A program made the position numbers and the translations under genes. From contig JAHJLB010000003.1 in assembly GCA_018822105.1 (NCBI GenBank), positions 1 to 47,562 on the forward strand: a stretch of DNA of 47,562 bases, read 5' to 3'. Of this stretch, positions 7,726 to 15,831 are shown in pieces; the first letter of the stretch is position 1, and every line of letters begins with the position of its first letter. The notes below the pieces were generated by a model. The model searched no databases. It saw only the letters and a program-made list of their open reading frames with translations, and was not told where the DNA came from. Source of the DNA: Pseudomonadota bacterium. GTDB taxonomy: Bacteria > Desulfobacterota > Desulfovibrionia > Desulfovibrionales > Desulfovibrionaceae.

Positions 7726-8787
7726 TCAGCCCCTGGGCTCCTGCCGGGTCAGGCAGTGGATGGTCCCCAGGCCCCAGACCAGGTCCACGGCGTGGATGCC
7801 CACCACCGGGCGGTCGAAGACTTCGGACAAGACGCCCAGGGCCAGGCGGTCGTTGGGGTCGTTGAAGGTGGGCACCAGCACGCAGGCGTTGGTGATAAGG
7901 AAATTGGCGTAGCTGGCGGGCAGGCGCAGGCCGTCGAAATGAAGCGGCGCGGGCATGGGCAGGCGGACGACCTCGGGCCGCGCGCCGTCCTCCAGCCGGG
8001 CCTGCTCCAGGCGCTCGCGGTTCTCCTCCAGGATGCCGTGGTTCGGGTCCGCCGGGTTCTTCTCCTCGCACAGCACCAGGGTGCGCGCGTCCACGAAGCG
8101 GCAGAAGTCATCCACGTGGCCGTGGGTGTCGTCGCCCGCGATGCCGTTGGCCAGCCAGAGGGTGTTGCCGACGCCGAGGGCGGCCTTGAACACGGCCTCG
8201 TAGTCCGCGTGCGTGAAGCCGGGATTGCGCACCTGGATGTCTGGGTGCAGGCAGCACTCCTCGGTGGTCACCAGGGTCCCGCGTCCGTTGATGTCCAGCG
8301 CGCCGCCCTCGAAGGTCACCTGGCGGCCCTCGTGAAGGACGGGGATGAGGGGCAGGCCGAGGCGCCGCGCCGCAAAGGCCGGGACTTCGGCGTCGAGGGC
8401 GAATTCCGGGTACTTGCTCCAGGCGTCGAAGCCGAAGCCGGCGATGGCGAGGGCTTCGCCCTGCTGGACAAAGCAGGGGCCGCAGTCGCGCATCCAGCCG
8501 CGGTCGGTGGGCAGGCGCAGGAAGTCGATGCGCGAGAGGTCCGCGCCGGCCTTCCTGAGCCGGCCGCGCGCGGCTTTCTCGACGCGCTCGTCGGCCACGG
8601 CCAGGCGCACGCGCTCATTGCCGTCGGCATTGGCTATCTTGCGGATGATCTCGGCAAAGGCCCAGGGGATGGGCTGGAACTTGCCCGGCCAGTCGCCCGG
8701 GGCCTGGGGCCAGGTGATCCAGGTGGCGGCGTGGGGCTCCCACTCCGCCGGCAGGCGCACGGGGTTCCGGGTCGCCTTGGCGCTCAT
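7726..8787 (-). CDS. aguA: Agmatine deiminase
   Basis: The 353-residue protein has the peptidyl-arginine-deiminase fold of agmatine deiminases. It shows AEWEPHAATWITWP near the start, RGWMRDCGPCFV with substrate- and catalysis-related residues, GGALDINGRGTLVTTEECC, the His of GDDTHGHVDDFCRF, and the nucleophile Cys345 in LGTIHCLTRQE. It hydrolyses agmatine to N-carbamoylputrescine and ammonia. The gene starts six bases after the stop of the DHS-like gene, and arginine decarboxylase lies upstream in the same operon, so substrate supply is encoded next door. No N-carbamoylputrescine amidase (AguB) is in the window, so it must lie elsewhere or the pathway differs. Confidence 0.93.
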   Translation of the reverse strand: MSAKATRNPVRLPAEWEPHAATWITWPQAPGDWPGKFQPIPWAFAEIIRKIANADGNERVRLAVADERVEKAARGRLRKAGADLSRIDFLRLPTDRGWMRDCGPCFVQQGEALAIAGFGFDAWSKYPEFALDAEVPAFAARRLGLPLIPVLHEGRQVTFEGGALDINGRGTLVTTEECCLHPDIQVRNPGFTHADYEAVFKAALGVGNTLWLANGIAGDDTHGHVDDFCRFVDARTLVLCEEKNPADPNHGILEENRERLEQARLEDGARPEVVRLPMPAPLHFDGLRLPASYANFLITNACVLVPTFNDPNDRLALGVLSEVFDRPVVGIHAVDLVWGLGTIHCLTRQEPRG

Positions 8788-8793
8788 GGCGGC

Positions 8794-9930
8794 CTACTTC
8801 TTGGCCTTGCCCGCGGGCGCCTTGGCCGGGGCCTTGGCGCCCTTGGCCTGCAGCCCCTTCTTGGCCAGGCGGTCCTGCAGGCCCTTGATGAGGATGGGCC
8901 AGGCCAGGGTGGCGTCGGCGTGGACCTCGGCGAACTGGCCGCCCTCGGCCGGGGGCACGAACTTGCCCCAGGAGATGCCCTCCTGGTAGGTGCAGCCGGA
9001 CAGGCCGCCCCAGTGCACGGGCTCCGGGCAGATGCGGATGGCGTAGGAGAAGCGGCGCGCGGGCAGGTCGCGCTCCAGGCGCTCGCCCATGACATCGAAG
9101 AACGGGCCGATCTGCTGGGCCCAGTTGCGCGGCACCCCGCCGCCGATGGTGAAGATGGCCATCTTCTTGGCGCCGAACATCTTCTTGGAATAGCTGAACA
9201 GGTCGAGGAAGGGGTTGAACTGGAAGGGCAGAGCCTCGGGGCCCTTCTCGCCCAGCAGGTGGCCGAAGTCCTTGGCCAGGATGGAGCAGGCCACGTCCAG
9301 GGCCAGCTCGGAGTCCGTGAAGGCCGGGATGTAGACCGGCACGCCCTTCTTGTAGGCGCTCTTCAGGATGCCGGGGCCGTTGTACTTCTCGCTCAGGTGC
9401 TTGCCGATGGCCTTGCAGATGAGCTCGCTTGAGAGGTGCGTGACCTTGTCCACATCCATGAGCTGGCGCATGACCTCGCGCACCACAAGCTCGGCCTGGG
9501 CGAAGTTGGCCTCCGGCTCGAGGGTGTCGTACACGCGGTTATAGCCGGCCTCGAACAGGGCCTTGTCGTTCATGCGCGCGGGCTCGTACTTGAAATGCTT
9601 GAGCCCGATGGACTCGATGAAGCCGTGGGCCATGAGCGCGCCGGTGCTGACGACCACGTCCAGCCAGCCCTCGTCGATCATCTTGATCAGGAGCTTGCTC
9701 TGCTTGGCCACGGTCATGGCGCCGGAGAAGGTGCCCACCACCACGCAGTCGGGATCAAGGACCATGGCCTCCAGCACGTCCAGGGCCTCGCCCAGGCAGC
9801 GCCCGCCGAAGGCCGTGCGGCCCATGGCGGTCAGGAGTTCGTCGAAGTCGCCGATCTTGTCCGGGTCCAGGGTGGAGAGCGGGGTCAGCTTGTCCTTGAC
9901 GCCGTCGTGCAGGGTGCGCTTGATGGACAT
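8794..9930 (-). CDS. Deoxyhypusine synthase family protein (bacterial, probably polyamine-forming)
   Basis: A 378-residue protein clearly of the deoxyhypusine synthase family: VVVGTFSGAMTVAKQ, DVVVSTGALMAHGF and, near the C-terminus, CTYQEGISWGKF with the presumed catalytic Lys323. Eukaryotic and archaeal members use NAD to move an aminobutyl group from spermidine to eIF5A. Bacteria lack eIF5A, and bacterial relatives are thought to use the same chemistry on free polyamines, for example to form homospermidine. The neighbours (arginine decarboxylase, agmatine deiminase) support a polyamine role. A Lys/Ala-rich tail (~354-378) looks unstructured. ATG at 9930 follows AAGGA. The exact donor and acceptor are not readable from sequence. 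Confidence 0.85.
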   Translation of the reverse strand: MSIKRTLHDGVKDKLTPLSTLDPDKIGDFDELLTAMGRTAFGGRCLGEALDVLEAMVLDPDCVVVGTFSGAMTVAKQSKLLIKMIDEGWLDVVVSTGALMAHGFIESIGLKHFKYEPARMNDKALFEAGYNRVYDTLEPEANFAQAELVVREVMRQLMDVDKVTHLSSELICKAIGKHLSEKYNGPGILKSAYKKGVPVYIPAFTDSELALDVACSILAKDFGHLLGEKGPEALPFQFNPFLDLFSYSKKMFGAKKMAIFTIGGGVPRNWAQQIGPFFDVMGERLERDLPARRFSYAIRICPEPVHWGGLSGCTYQEGISWGKFVPPAEGGQFAEVHADATLAWPILIKGLQDRLAKKGLQAKGAKAPAKAPAGKAKK

Positions 9931-9953
9931 GGGAGGGTTCCTTGTGCCGGAGC

Positions 9954-9979
9954 CCCCCGCCCCCCGAAAGGGGCGGGGG
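9954..9979. other. G+C-rich hairpin between pdaD and the DHS-like gene
   Basis: CCCCCGCCCC at 9954-9963 pairs perfectly with GGGGCGGGGG at 9970-9979 across a six-base loop. No U-run follows on the minus-strand transcript, so it is more likely an mRNA processing or stability element, or a partial attenuator, than an intrinsic terminator. Confidence 0.6.
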
Positions 9980-10008
9980 AGGCCCAGGCCTTGGTTCGGC
10001 GGATGGGC

Positions 10009-10563
10009 TTAGAGCAGGAAGACCACGGCGGAAACCGTGGTGGTCCACATGTTGGACGTGCCGATGGAGGACACGGCGGCGGAGAAGGAGTCGATGATCT
10101 TGCCGCTCATGAGGTACACTTCACGGCGCTCGTCGTAGCCGATCTCGGGGTCGAAATCCACGCCCAGGGTCGTGGCCAGCATGGTGGAGGCCAGGTCCTC
10201 GGCGAAATCGCCCAGTTCCTTCTCCTCTTCGCCGAAGCTGTGGTGCTCGGAGATGTATCCGTAGTGCTCCTTGTCCGCCGGAATGGCCATGCCCACGGCG
10301 GAGCCCACCAGGCGGCCCTTCTCGTTGGTCTGGTTGCGGGCCATGACGCAGAAGGTGATCTGGCCGGGATGCAGGGCCTTGACGCCCTCTTCGAGGCTCA
10401 GGAGCTCGCAGTTGGGCGGATAGATGCTGGAGACATAGACCAGGTTCTGTTTTTCGATTCCAGCGGCGCGCAGGGCCAGCTCGAAGGATTGCAGCTTGTT
10501 TTTGTGGACGCCCACGCCCTTGGTGAAAAAGGCGCGGGTGGGAACCATGGGGAAGTTGGTCAT
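10009..10563 (-). CDS. pdaD: Pyruvoyl-dependent arginine decarboxylase
   Basis: A 184-residue proenzyme. The family self-cleaves at a Ser-Ser bond, and the second Ser becomes the pyruvoyl cofactor; here [12 protein letters not shown] places the pair at Ser45-Ser46. The remaining family motifs ([24 protein letters not shown]) follow. It decarboxylates arginine to agmatine, the substrate of the deiminase encoded two genes downstream. ATG at 10563 is preceded by AGGAGG eight bases upstream; an in-frame TTG directly before it (10566) is less likely. The gene begins the polyamine operon 107 bp after rlmN on the same strand, with an AT-rich promoter-like spacer between them. Confidence 0.93.
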   Translation of the reverse strand: MTNFPMVPTRAFFTKGVGVHKNKLQSFELALRAAGIEKQNLVYVSSIYPPNCELLSLEEGVKALHPGQITFCVMARNQTNEKGRLVGSAVGMAIPADKEHYGYISEHHSFGEEEKELGDFAEDLASTMLATTLGVDFDPEIGYDERREVYLMSGKIIDSFSAAVSSIGTSNMWTTTVSAVVFLL

Positions 10564-10590
10564 CAATGGACCCTCCTGGGCTTGAAATAG

Positions 10591-10606
10591 CGTCGGTGTC
10601 CCGACG
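10591..10606. promoter_or_regulatory. Inverted repeat in pdaD leader
   Basis: CGTCGG and CCGACG are perfect 6-bp arms with a four-base spacer, about 28-43 bases upstream of the pdaD start. It could be an operator or a small leader hairpin. This is seen in the sequence; the function is inference. Confidence 0.35.
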
Positions 10607-10608
10607 AA

Positions 10609-10670
10609 TGACGCAATATAATTTTTTGGAAGGGCTGGCTAGTATAAAATTGGCGCGGCCTTGGCAAGCG
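10609..10670 (-). promoter_or_regulatory. Putative promoter region of the polyamine operon
   Basis: An island of A+T-rich sequence in otherwise very G+C-rich DNA, between rlmN and pdaD. On the minus strand TTGCCA (10662-10667) is followed after only 15 bases by TATACT, a shorter than ideal spacing. A further TATATT lies nearer the gene. Low-confidence vegetative promoter. Confidence 0.35.
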
Positions 10671-11777
10671 CTAATTTCCGGCCGTCACGCCTTCCTGCCC
10701 CGGTGGCCCGGCCAGAAGCTTGAGCTGCCCGCAGGCGGCGGCGATGTCCTGGCCCATGCTGCGCCGGATGAAGGTGGTGATGCGCTTGGAGCGCAGGTAG
10801 GCCTCGAAGGCCAGCACGTCGTCCTGCTCCGGCGCGCGGTACGGCGCTGTTGCGCCCGCGTCCGCCGGCGGCGGGTTGTAGCCGATGAGGTTGACCTTGC
10901 ATCTGCGCTGGCCCAGGAGCTTCACCAGCTGTTTGGCGTGGGCGATGCTGTCGTTGACCCCGCCGAGCAGGATGTACTCGTAGGTCACCCGCTCCCTGGG
11001 CTTGATGGGGTAGCGGTCCAGGCAGGCCAGAAGCTCGTCCAGGGGCACGCGGGCGGCCTTGGGCATGAGCTTCTCGCGCAGCTCCTGGGTGGGCGCGTGG
11101 AGCGAGATGGCCGGCACGGCCAGGCCGGAATCGCCCAGGATCTTCAACCCCTGCGGGATGCCCACGCTGGACACCGTGGCGCGGCGCGAGGCGATGGAGA
11201 TGCCCTCGGCGCTGCCCAGGGTCTCCAGGCTGCGCAACAGCTCCGTCAGGTTCATGAGCGGCTCGCCCATGCCCATGAACACGAGGTTCCTGACCGTGGG
11301 CAGCCCCTTTTCGGCCAGGTGGGCGCGGCCCACGAGGACCTGGCCCAGGATCTCGCCCATGCTCATGTTGCGCGTGAAGCCCAGCTCGCCCGTGGAGCAG
11401 AAGGTGCAGGCCATGGCGCAGCCCACCTGGGTGCTCAGGCACTGGGTGTAGTGCTCGCCCATGGGGATGAGCACGGTCTCGATGCGCTCGCCGTCGGCCA
11501 GGCGCAGCAAAAGCTTGATGGTGCCGTCGCGGCTGGTGCGGACCACGTCCACCTCGGGCCAGGGGAGCATGGCGCGCCGGGCCAGGGTGGCCTTGAACTC
11601 GCGCGAGAGGTTGGTCATGGCTGCAAAGTCCCGCACGCCGCGCTGCCAGACCCAGTGCCAGAGCTGGTCGGCCCGGAAGCGCGGCAGGCGCAGCCCGTCC
11701 GTCACGAACGCCTCCAGCCCGGAGCGCGTCAGGTTCAGGAGGTCCACCTTGGACGGGGTTTCTGCGGCGTCTGTCAT
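10671..11777 (-). CDS. rlmN: 23S rRNA (A2503-C2) / tRNA methyltransferase RlmN
   Basis: A 368-residue radical SAM methylsynthase. The cluster-binding motif C-x3-C-x2-C is at Cys120, Cys124 and Cys127 (GCAMACTFCSTG). FMGMGEPLMN binds SAM, and the second catalytic cysteine is near the end in DIAAACGQL (Cys349). The enzyme methylates C2 of A2503 in 23S rRNA and A37 in some tRNAs. Length and motifs are canonical. ATG at 11777 lacks a strong ribosome binding site. It is divergent from yggS across 300 bp containing strong hairpins. Confidence 0.97.
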   Translation of the reverse strand: MTDAAETPSKVDLLNLTRSGLEAFVTDGLRLPRFRADQLWHWVWQRGVRDFAAMTNLSREFKATLARRAMLPWPEVDVVRTSRDGTIKLLLRLADGERIETVLIPMGEHYTQCLSTQVGCAMACTFCSTGELGFTRNMSMGEILGQVLVGRAHLAEKGLPTVRNLVFMGMGEPLMNLTELLRSLETLGSAEGISIASRRATVSSVGIPQGLKILGDSGLAVPAISLHAPTQELREKLMPKAARVPLDELLACLDRYPIKPRERVTYEYILLGGVNDSIAHAKQLVKLLGQRRCKVNLIGYNPPPADAGATAPYRAPEQDDVLAFEAYLRSKRITTFIRRSMGQDIAAACGQLKLLAGPPGQEGVTAGN

Positions 11778-12077
11778 CGACCAAGCATCTACCAGCCCGG
11801 GGGCGGATGCACAAGCACAGGGAGGGAAGGCTCCCCCCTGGCCCCTCCTCCTAGGCCTGCCGAGGCTTTGCGGCGCTCCACGCCGCAAAGCCTCGGCCAA
11901 ACGGGGATCCCAAAGGGCCTTGAGGCCCTTTGGCGGGGTCCCAAGGGGCAGCGCCCCTTGGCCGGGGAGCGGGAGCAGAGCCCCTGCCGGTGGCCAGGGG
12001 GCCCGTCCCAGGCCTGCATAGCGCACCACCTGCCCCCGCTCTTCCCTGCCGGAAGCTTTTGGCGTAGACACCGGGGC
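11778..12077. other. Divergent spacer rlmN-yggS, hairpin-rich
   Basis: No gene is supported here. The spacer separates the rlmN start from the yggS start and so should hold two divergent promoters, but no clear -35/-10 pair stands out. It is dominated by the palindromes listed at 11860-11961. Confidence 0.6.
11860..11961. repeat. Cluster of three perfect hairpins
   Basis: Three consecutive perfect inverted repeats: 16-bp arms at 11860-11875 and 11881-11896 (loop CTCCA); 10-bp arms at 11910-11919 and 11924-11933 (loop TTGA); 9-bp arms at 11941-11949 and 11953-11961 (loop AGC). The second and third units share a GGGG-(A)T-CCCAA lead-in and so look like diverged copies of one unit. Such blocks resemble REP-like intergenic palindromes. 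They lie upstream of both flanking genes, so they are not simple terminators for either. Confidence 0.75.
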
Positions 12078-12812
12078 ATGAAGCCCGCCACCAACATTGC
12101 CCGCGCCCGGGAACTCGCGCAGCGCCTGGCCGAGGTCCGGGGCCGCATGGCCCTGGCCTGCGCCCGTTGCGGACGCGCGGCCGACAGCGTGCGCCTGGTG
12201 GCGGTGAGCAAGTTTCATCCGGCCAGCGACATCCTGGCCCTGGCCGCGGCCGGCCAGCGCGAATTCGGCGAGTCCTACGTGCAGGAGGCCCTGGCCAAGC
12301 AGGATGCGCTGGTGGGCCAGGACATCCTCTGGCATTTCGTGGGCGGTCTGCAGACCAAGAAGGCCAGGGCGGTGGCCGGGCGCTTCGTGCTGGTGCACAG
12401 CCTGGACAGCGAGAAGCTGGCCCGGGAGCTGGCCCGCCGCGCGGCGGACGCGGGCGTGCTCCAGCCCGTGCTCCTGGAGGTCAACATCGGCCAGGAGGAG
12501 CAGAAGTCCGGCGTGGACGAAACGGAGCTGACGGAATTCGCCGAGCTGGTTCTTTCCCTGCATGAGGACGGCCTGGGGCTGGACCTGCAGGGCCTCATGT
12601 GCCTGCCGCCGGATTTCGACGCCCCGGAGGCCGCGCGGCCCTTCTTCGCGCACCTCAGGGAGCTGAGGGACGGCCTGGAGAGCAGCCTGGGCGTTCGCCT
12701 GCCGCAGTTGTCCATGGGCATGACCGGCGATTTCGAGGCCGCCATCGAGGAAGGCGCGACCATCATCCGGGTGGGCACGTCCATCTTCGGCCCGCGCCCT
12801 CCGAAGGCCTAG
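12078..12812 (+). CDS. yggS: YggS family pyridoxal-phosphate homeostasis protein
   Basis: A 244-residue cytosolic PLP-binding protein with the alanine-racemase-like barrel. Lys45 in VAVSKFHP is the PLP Schiff-base lysine, GESYVQEA and WHFVGGLQTKKA match family positions, and the C-terminal signature LSMGMTGDFEAAIEEGAT is intact. The family buffers PLP and has no strong catalytic activity. ATG at 12078 is the first codon consistent with family length. A hairpin directly follows its stop. Confidence 0.95.
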   Translation: MKPATNIARARELAQRLAEVRGRMALACARCGRAADSVRLVAVSKFHPASDILALAAAGQREFGESYVQEALAKQDALVGQDILWHFVGGLQTKKARAVAGRFVLVHSLDSEKLARELARRAADAGVLQPVLLEVNIGQEEQKSGVDETELTEFAELVLSLHEDGLGLDLQGLMCLPPDFDAPEAARPFFAHLRELRDGLESSLGVRLPQLSMGMTGDFEAAIEEGATIIRVGTSIFGPRPPKA

Positions 12813-12817
12813 CGGTC

Positions 12818-12899
12818 CGGGGCCGGAGAGCCCCGCCAGGCCTTGCGCATCACTGGGCCGAATGCTAACCTGTCCGGTGCGGAGGCGCTTCGGCCTCCG
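12818..12899. other. Two hairpins downstream of yggS
   Basis: CGGGGC (12818-12823) pairs with GCCCCG (12830-12835) immediately after the yggS stop, and CGGAGGC (12880-12886) with GCCTCCG (12893-12899) just before the next gene. Neither is followed by a U-run, so Rho-independent termination is uncertain. Confidence 0.4.
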
Positions 12900-12927
12900 G
12901 CCATGCGCCAACATCTGACCCTGGACC

Positions 12928-13503
12928 ATGCCGCCCATGCACCGCGCCCCCACCACGCCCCTGGCCGCAGCAGCGGCCCTCGCCATAGTCCTCTGGGCCT
13001 CGGCGGCGGCGGCGCAGTCCCTTGTGCTCTCCAACCTCGTGGTGGACAACCAGGCCGGCAGCCTCATGGCCCGCTTCGGCGTTGCCGTGGACGGGGTGGC
13101 CGAGATCAGCGAGGCCCTGCAGAACGGGGCCACCCTCGGGCTCACCTGCAAGGCCTCCCTCGGCAAGGCTAGCGGGCTGTTCGGCGGCTCGAGGCTGGCT
13201 GCGGCGGAGATGAGCAGCCGCCTGAAATACGACTCCCTGACCAAGGAATATTCGCTGCTGCTGCCCGGACACGAGGCCCCGCTGAAAAACACCCGGCTGG
13301 ACGAGCTGCTGCGCGCCGGCTGGGGCGAGCTGACCCTGGACATGGGCTCCTGGCGCGTCCTGGAGCGGGGCCAGGATTACTCCCTGTCCCTAAGCATCCG
13401 CCTGCACCAGACCGACATCCCCAACTGGTTCCGGCGCACCCTGTTCTTCTGGTCCTGGGACGTGGCGCCCTCCTCCTCCTACCAGCTGCATTTCAAGATC
13501 TGA
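12928..13503 (+). CDS. DUF4390 domain protein, exported
   Basis: A 191-residue protein with an N-terminal signal peptide (PLAAAAALAIVLWASAAAAQ, cleavage probably after AAAA). The mature part follows the DUF4390 pattern: VDGVAEISEALQNG, KYDSLTKEYSL, and the C-terminal NWFRRTLFFWSWDVAPSSSY segment. DUF4390 genes very often precede an NtrY-like kinase, as here (14 bp gap to the next gene), so the periplasmic protein may act with that sensor. Molecular function is unknown. An in-frame ATG at 12937 is an alternative start. Confidence 0.85.
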   Translation: MPPMHRAPTTPLAAAAALAIVLWASAAAAQSLVLSNLVVDNQAGSLMARFGVAVDGVAEISEALQNGATLGLTCKASLGKASGLFGGSRLAAAEMSSRLKYDSLTKEYSLLLPGHEAPLKNTRLDELLRAGWGELTLDMGSWRVLERGQDYSLSLSIRLHQTDIPNWFRRTLFFWSWDVAPSSSYQLHFKI

Positions 13504-13517
13504 GCCGGGCCAGGCAG

Positions 13518-15755
13518 ATGAGCACCATGGACCAGAAGCAGCCCGCCGCCGGCCAGACCGCGCCCAAGCTTCCGCACCTGGACGCGCGCGAACGCGCCCG
13601 GCGCAAGCGCGAGGCCGGCATCGCCCTGGCCGGGGTGCTGCTCATCGTGGTGCTCACCTGGGTGGAGCTGAAGCTCCTGGGCGTGAACTCCTACCTCTTC
13701 CTCGGCCTGTTCAACCTGAACTTCATCCTGCTCCTGGTGGTGCTCTTCGTGGTGGCCAGAAACGGGGTCAAGCTCATGCTGGAGCGCCGCCGCAACGTGC
13801 TGGGCTCGCGCCTGCGCACGCGCCTGGTCATGGCCTTCATCTTCCTGTCCCTGGTGCCTGTGGCGCTCATGTTCTACGTCTCGGCCAAGTTCGTGCAGAC
13901 CAGCGTGGACTATTGGTTCAAGGCCCAGGTGGAGGACTCCATGGAGCAGTCCCTGGAGATCGGCCGGGCCTTCTACCAGTCCGCCCAGGCCAGGGTGGAG
14001 CTGCGCGGCCGCGAGGTGCTGACCCAGGTCGCGGCCAACCACTACACCTGGGGCGGCAAGGCCATGGACGCCCATCTGGTGCAGTCCCTGGGGGAGTATG
14101 GCCTGACGGTCATCGGCGTCATCAGCCCCGAGGGCCGCGACCAGAACAAGCACCCGCCCCAGGTCTTTGAACGCGTCTGGGCCGAGGCCAGGGGCAAGGT
14201 CGACCTGGAGGACCTGAAGAGGAAGCCCCGCAACGTCACGGTGATGCTCTCCAGCGCCGGCAATGACCTCATCATCGGCATTCTGCCCGTGGATGACGGG
14301 AAAAGCGGCTTTCTCATCCTGGGCGAGAGCATCGGCAGCGGGCTCATGTACAAGCTCGACCAGGTGGTGCGCGGCCTGGACGAATACAAGAAGCTCAGAA
14401 AGCTCAAATATCCCTGGAAGATGAACCTTTATTTGACCCTCGGGGTCATGAGCCTGCTGATCGTCCTCGGGGCCTCCTGGTTCGGCTTCCGCCTGGCCAA
14501 GGAGATCAGCGCGCCCGTGCAGGCCCTGGCCGACGGCACCGAGCGCATCGCCAAGGGCGACCTCTCCGTGCGCCTGGAGGACACCAGCAACGACGAGCTG
14601 GGCTCCCTGGTGCGCTCCTTCAACCGCATGGCCGAGGACCTGGACGCCGGGCAGACGCGCCTCATGAGCGCCAACGAGCGCATGGCCCAGCAGTACGAGG
14701 AGCTGGAGCGCCGGGGCCGCTATATCGAGGCCGTGCTCGACAACATCACCTCCGGGGTCATCTCCACCGACGCCCAGGGGCGCATCGGCACCGTGAACAA
14801 GGCTGCGGAGGCCATGCTCGGCATCCGCGCCGACCAGATCCTGGGGCTCAAGTCCCAGCACCTGGTGCAGGGCGAGTTCTCGGAACTGCTCAAGGAGGCC
14901 TTGAGCCAGATCACCAGGAACCCCACGGCCCAGTGGACCCGGCAGATCGAGCTGGCCCTGCGCGACCGCAGCGCCCGCTTCCTGGTCAACGTGGTGGGCC
15001 TGGCCTCAGGCCAATCCGGACAGGGGGTCGAGGGCACGGGCCTGGTGGCCGTGTTCGAGGACATCACCGAATTGGAGAAGACCCAGCGCCTGGCCGCCTG
15101 GCGCGAGGTGGCCCAGCGGATCGCGCACGAGATCAAGAATCCGCTGACGCCCATCAAGCTCTCGGCCCAGCGCCTGCTGCGCAAGTTCGGCCCGCAGACC
15201 AAGGACCCGGCCTTCGAGGAGTGCGGCCAGCTCATCGTGCGCGAGGCCGAGCGCCTGCAGCAGATGGTGGCCGAGTTCTCGAGCTACGCCAAGCTGCCCG
15301 AGCCGGAGATGCTCCCCGGCGACCTGAACGCGCTCCTGGAGGAGGTCGTGGGCACCTTCGCCACGGCCCACCGCGACATCCGCTGGACCTTTGCGCCCGA
15401 CCCGGGCCTGCCAAATTTTCCCTTTGATTCAGAAGGCCTGCGCAAGGTCTTCATCAACCTGCTGACCAACGCCGCCGAGGCCCTGGAAGGCGCGGACGAG
15501 GGGGCCGTGGCCGTGCGCGCCGAGCTGTCGGCCCCTGCCGGCCGGGCGCGGGTCTCCGTGAGCGACAACGGGCCGGGGTTTTCGCCGGAGGAGCATGCGC
15601 GCATGTTCGAGCCCTACTATTCGCGCAAGAAATCCGGCACGGGCCTGGGCCTGACCATCGTGCGCTCCATCATCACCGACCACAAGGGCAGCGTGCGTGT
15701 GGAGGCCGCCAGGCCGCGCGGCTCCGTGTTCGTGGTGGAGCTGCCCCTGGCCTGA
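13518..15755 (+). CDS. NtrY-like transmembrane sensor histidine kinase
   Basis: 745 residues in the NtrY order: two or three N-terminal membrane helices (~35-120), a periplasmic sensor region (~120-300), another helix (~305-325), HAMP (FRLAKEISAPVQALADGTER onward), PAS (~405-510), HisKA with His537 in HEIKNPLTPIKLSAQRLL, and an HATPase domain with NLLTNAAEAL, VSDNGPGFSPEE and GTGLGLTIVRSI. All catalytic boxes are intact. NtrY kinases usually phosphorylate the sigma-54 activator NtrX, but no NtrX gene follows; the next gene is convergent. It probably forms a unit with the DUF4390 gene. Confidence 0.93.
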   Translation: MSTMDQKQPAAGQTAPKLPHLDARERARRKREAGIALAGVLLIVVLTWVELKLLGVNSYLFLGLFNLNFILLLVVLFVVARNGVKLMLERRRNVLGSRLRTRLVMAFIFLSLVPVALMFYVSAKFVQTSVDYWFKAQVEDSMEQSLEIGRAFYQSAQARVELRGREVLTQVAANHYTWGGKAMDAHLVQSLGEYGLTVIGVISPEGRDQNKHPPQVFERVWAEARGKVDLEDLKRKPRNVTVMLSSAGNDLIIGILPVDDGKSGFLILGESIGSGLMYKLDQVVRGLDEYKKLRKLKYPWKMNLYLTLGVMSLLIVLGASWFGFRLAKEISAPVQALADGTERIAKGDLSVRLEDTSNDELGSLVRSFNRMAEDLDAGQTRLMSANERMAQQYEELERRGRYIEAVLDNITSGVISTDAQGRIGTVNKAAEAMLGIRADQILGLKSQHLVQGEFSELLKEALSQITRNPTAQWTRQIELALRDRSARFLVNVVGLASGQSGQGVEGTGLVAVFEDITELEKTQRLAAWREVAQRIAHEIKNPLTPIKLSAQRLLRKFGPQTKDPAFEECGQLIVREAERLQQMVAEFSSYAKLPEPEMLPGDLNALLEEVVGTFATAHRDIRWTFAPDPGLPNFPFDSEGLRKVFINLLTNAAEALEGADEGAVAVRAELSAPAGRARVSVSDNGPGFSPEEHARMFEPYYSRKKSGTGLGLTIVRSIITDHKGSVRVEAARPRGSVFVVELPLA

Positions 15756-15831
15756 GGCCCGCCAGACAGCACGGCACGGCTCCCCCCGTCGCACAAGGCG
15801 GGACCTCTACGCATCTTTGCGCCAAAGGCGG

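Noticed and set aside
10671-13343. Very long open frame on the minus strand that continues from rlmN through yggS and into the DUF4390 gene
   Set aside because: Only the rlmN part has protein-like sequence; the rest is the antisense of yggS in very G+C-rich DNA, where stops are rare.
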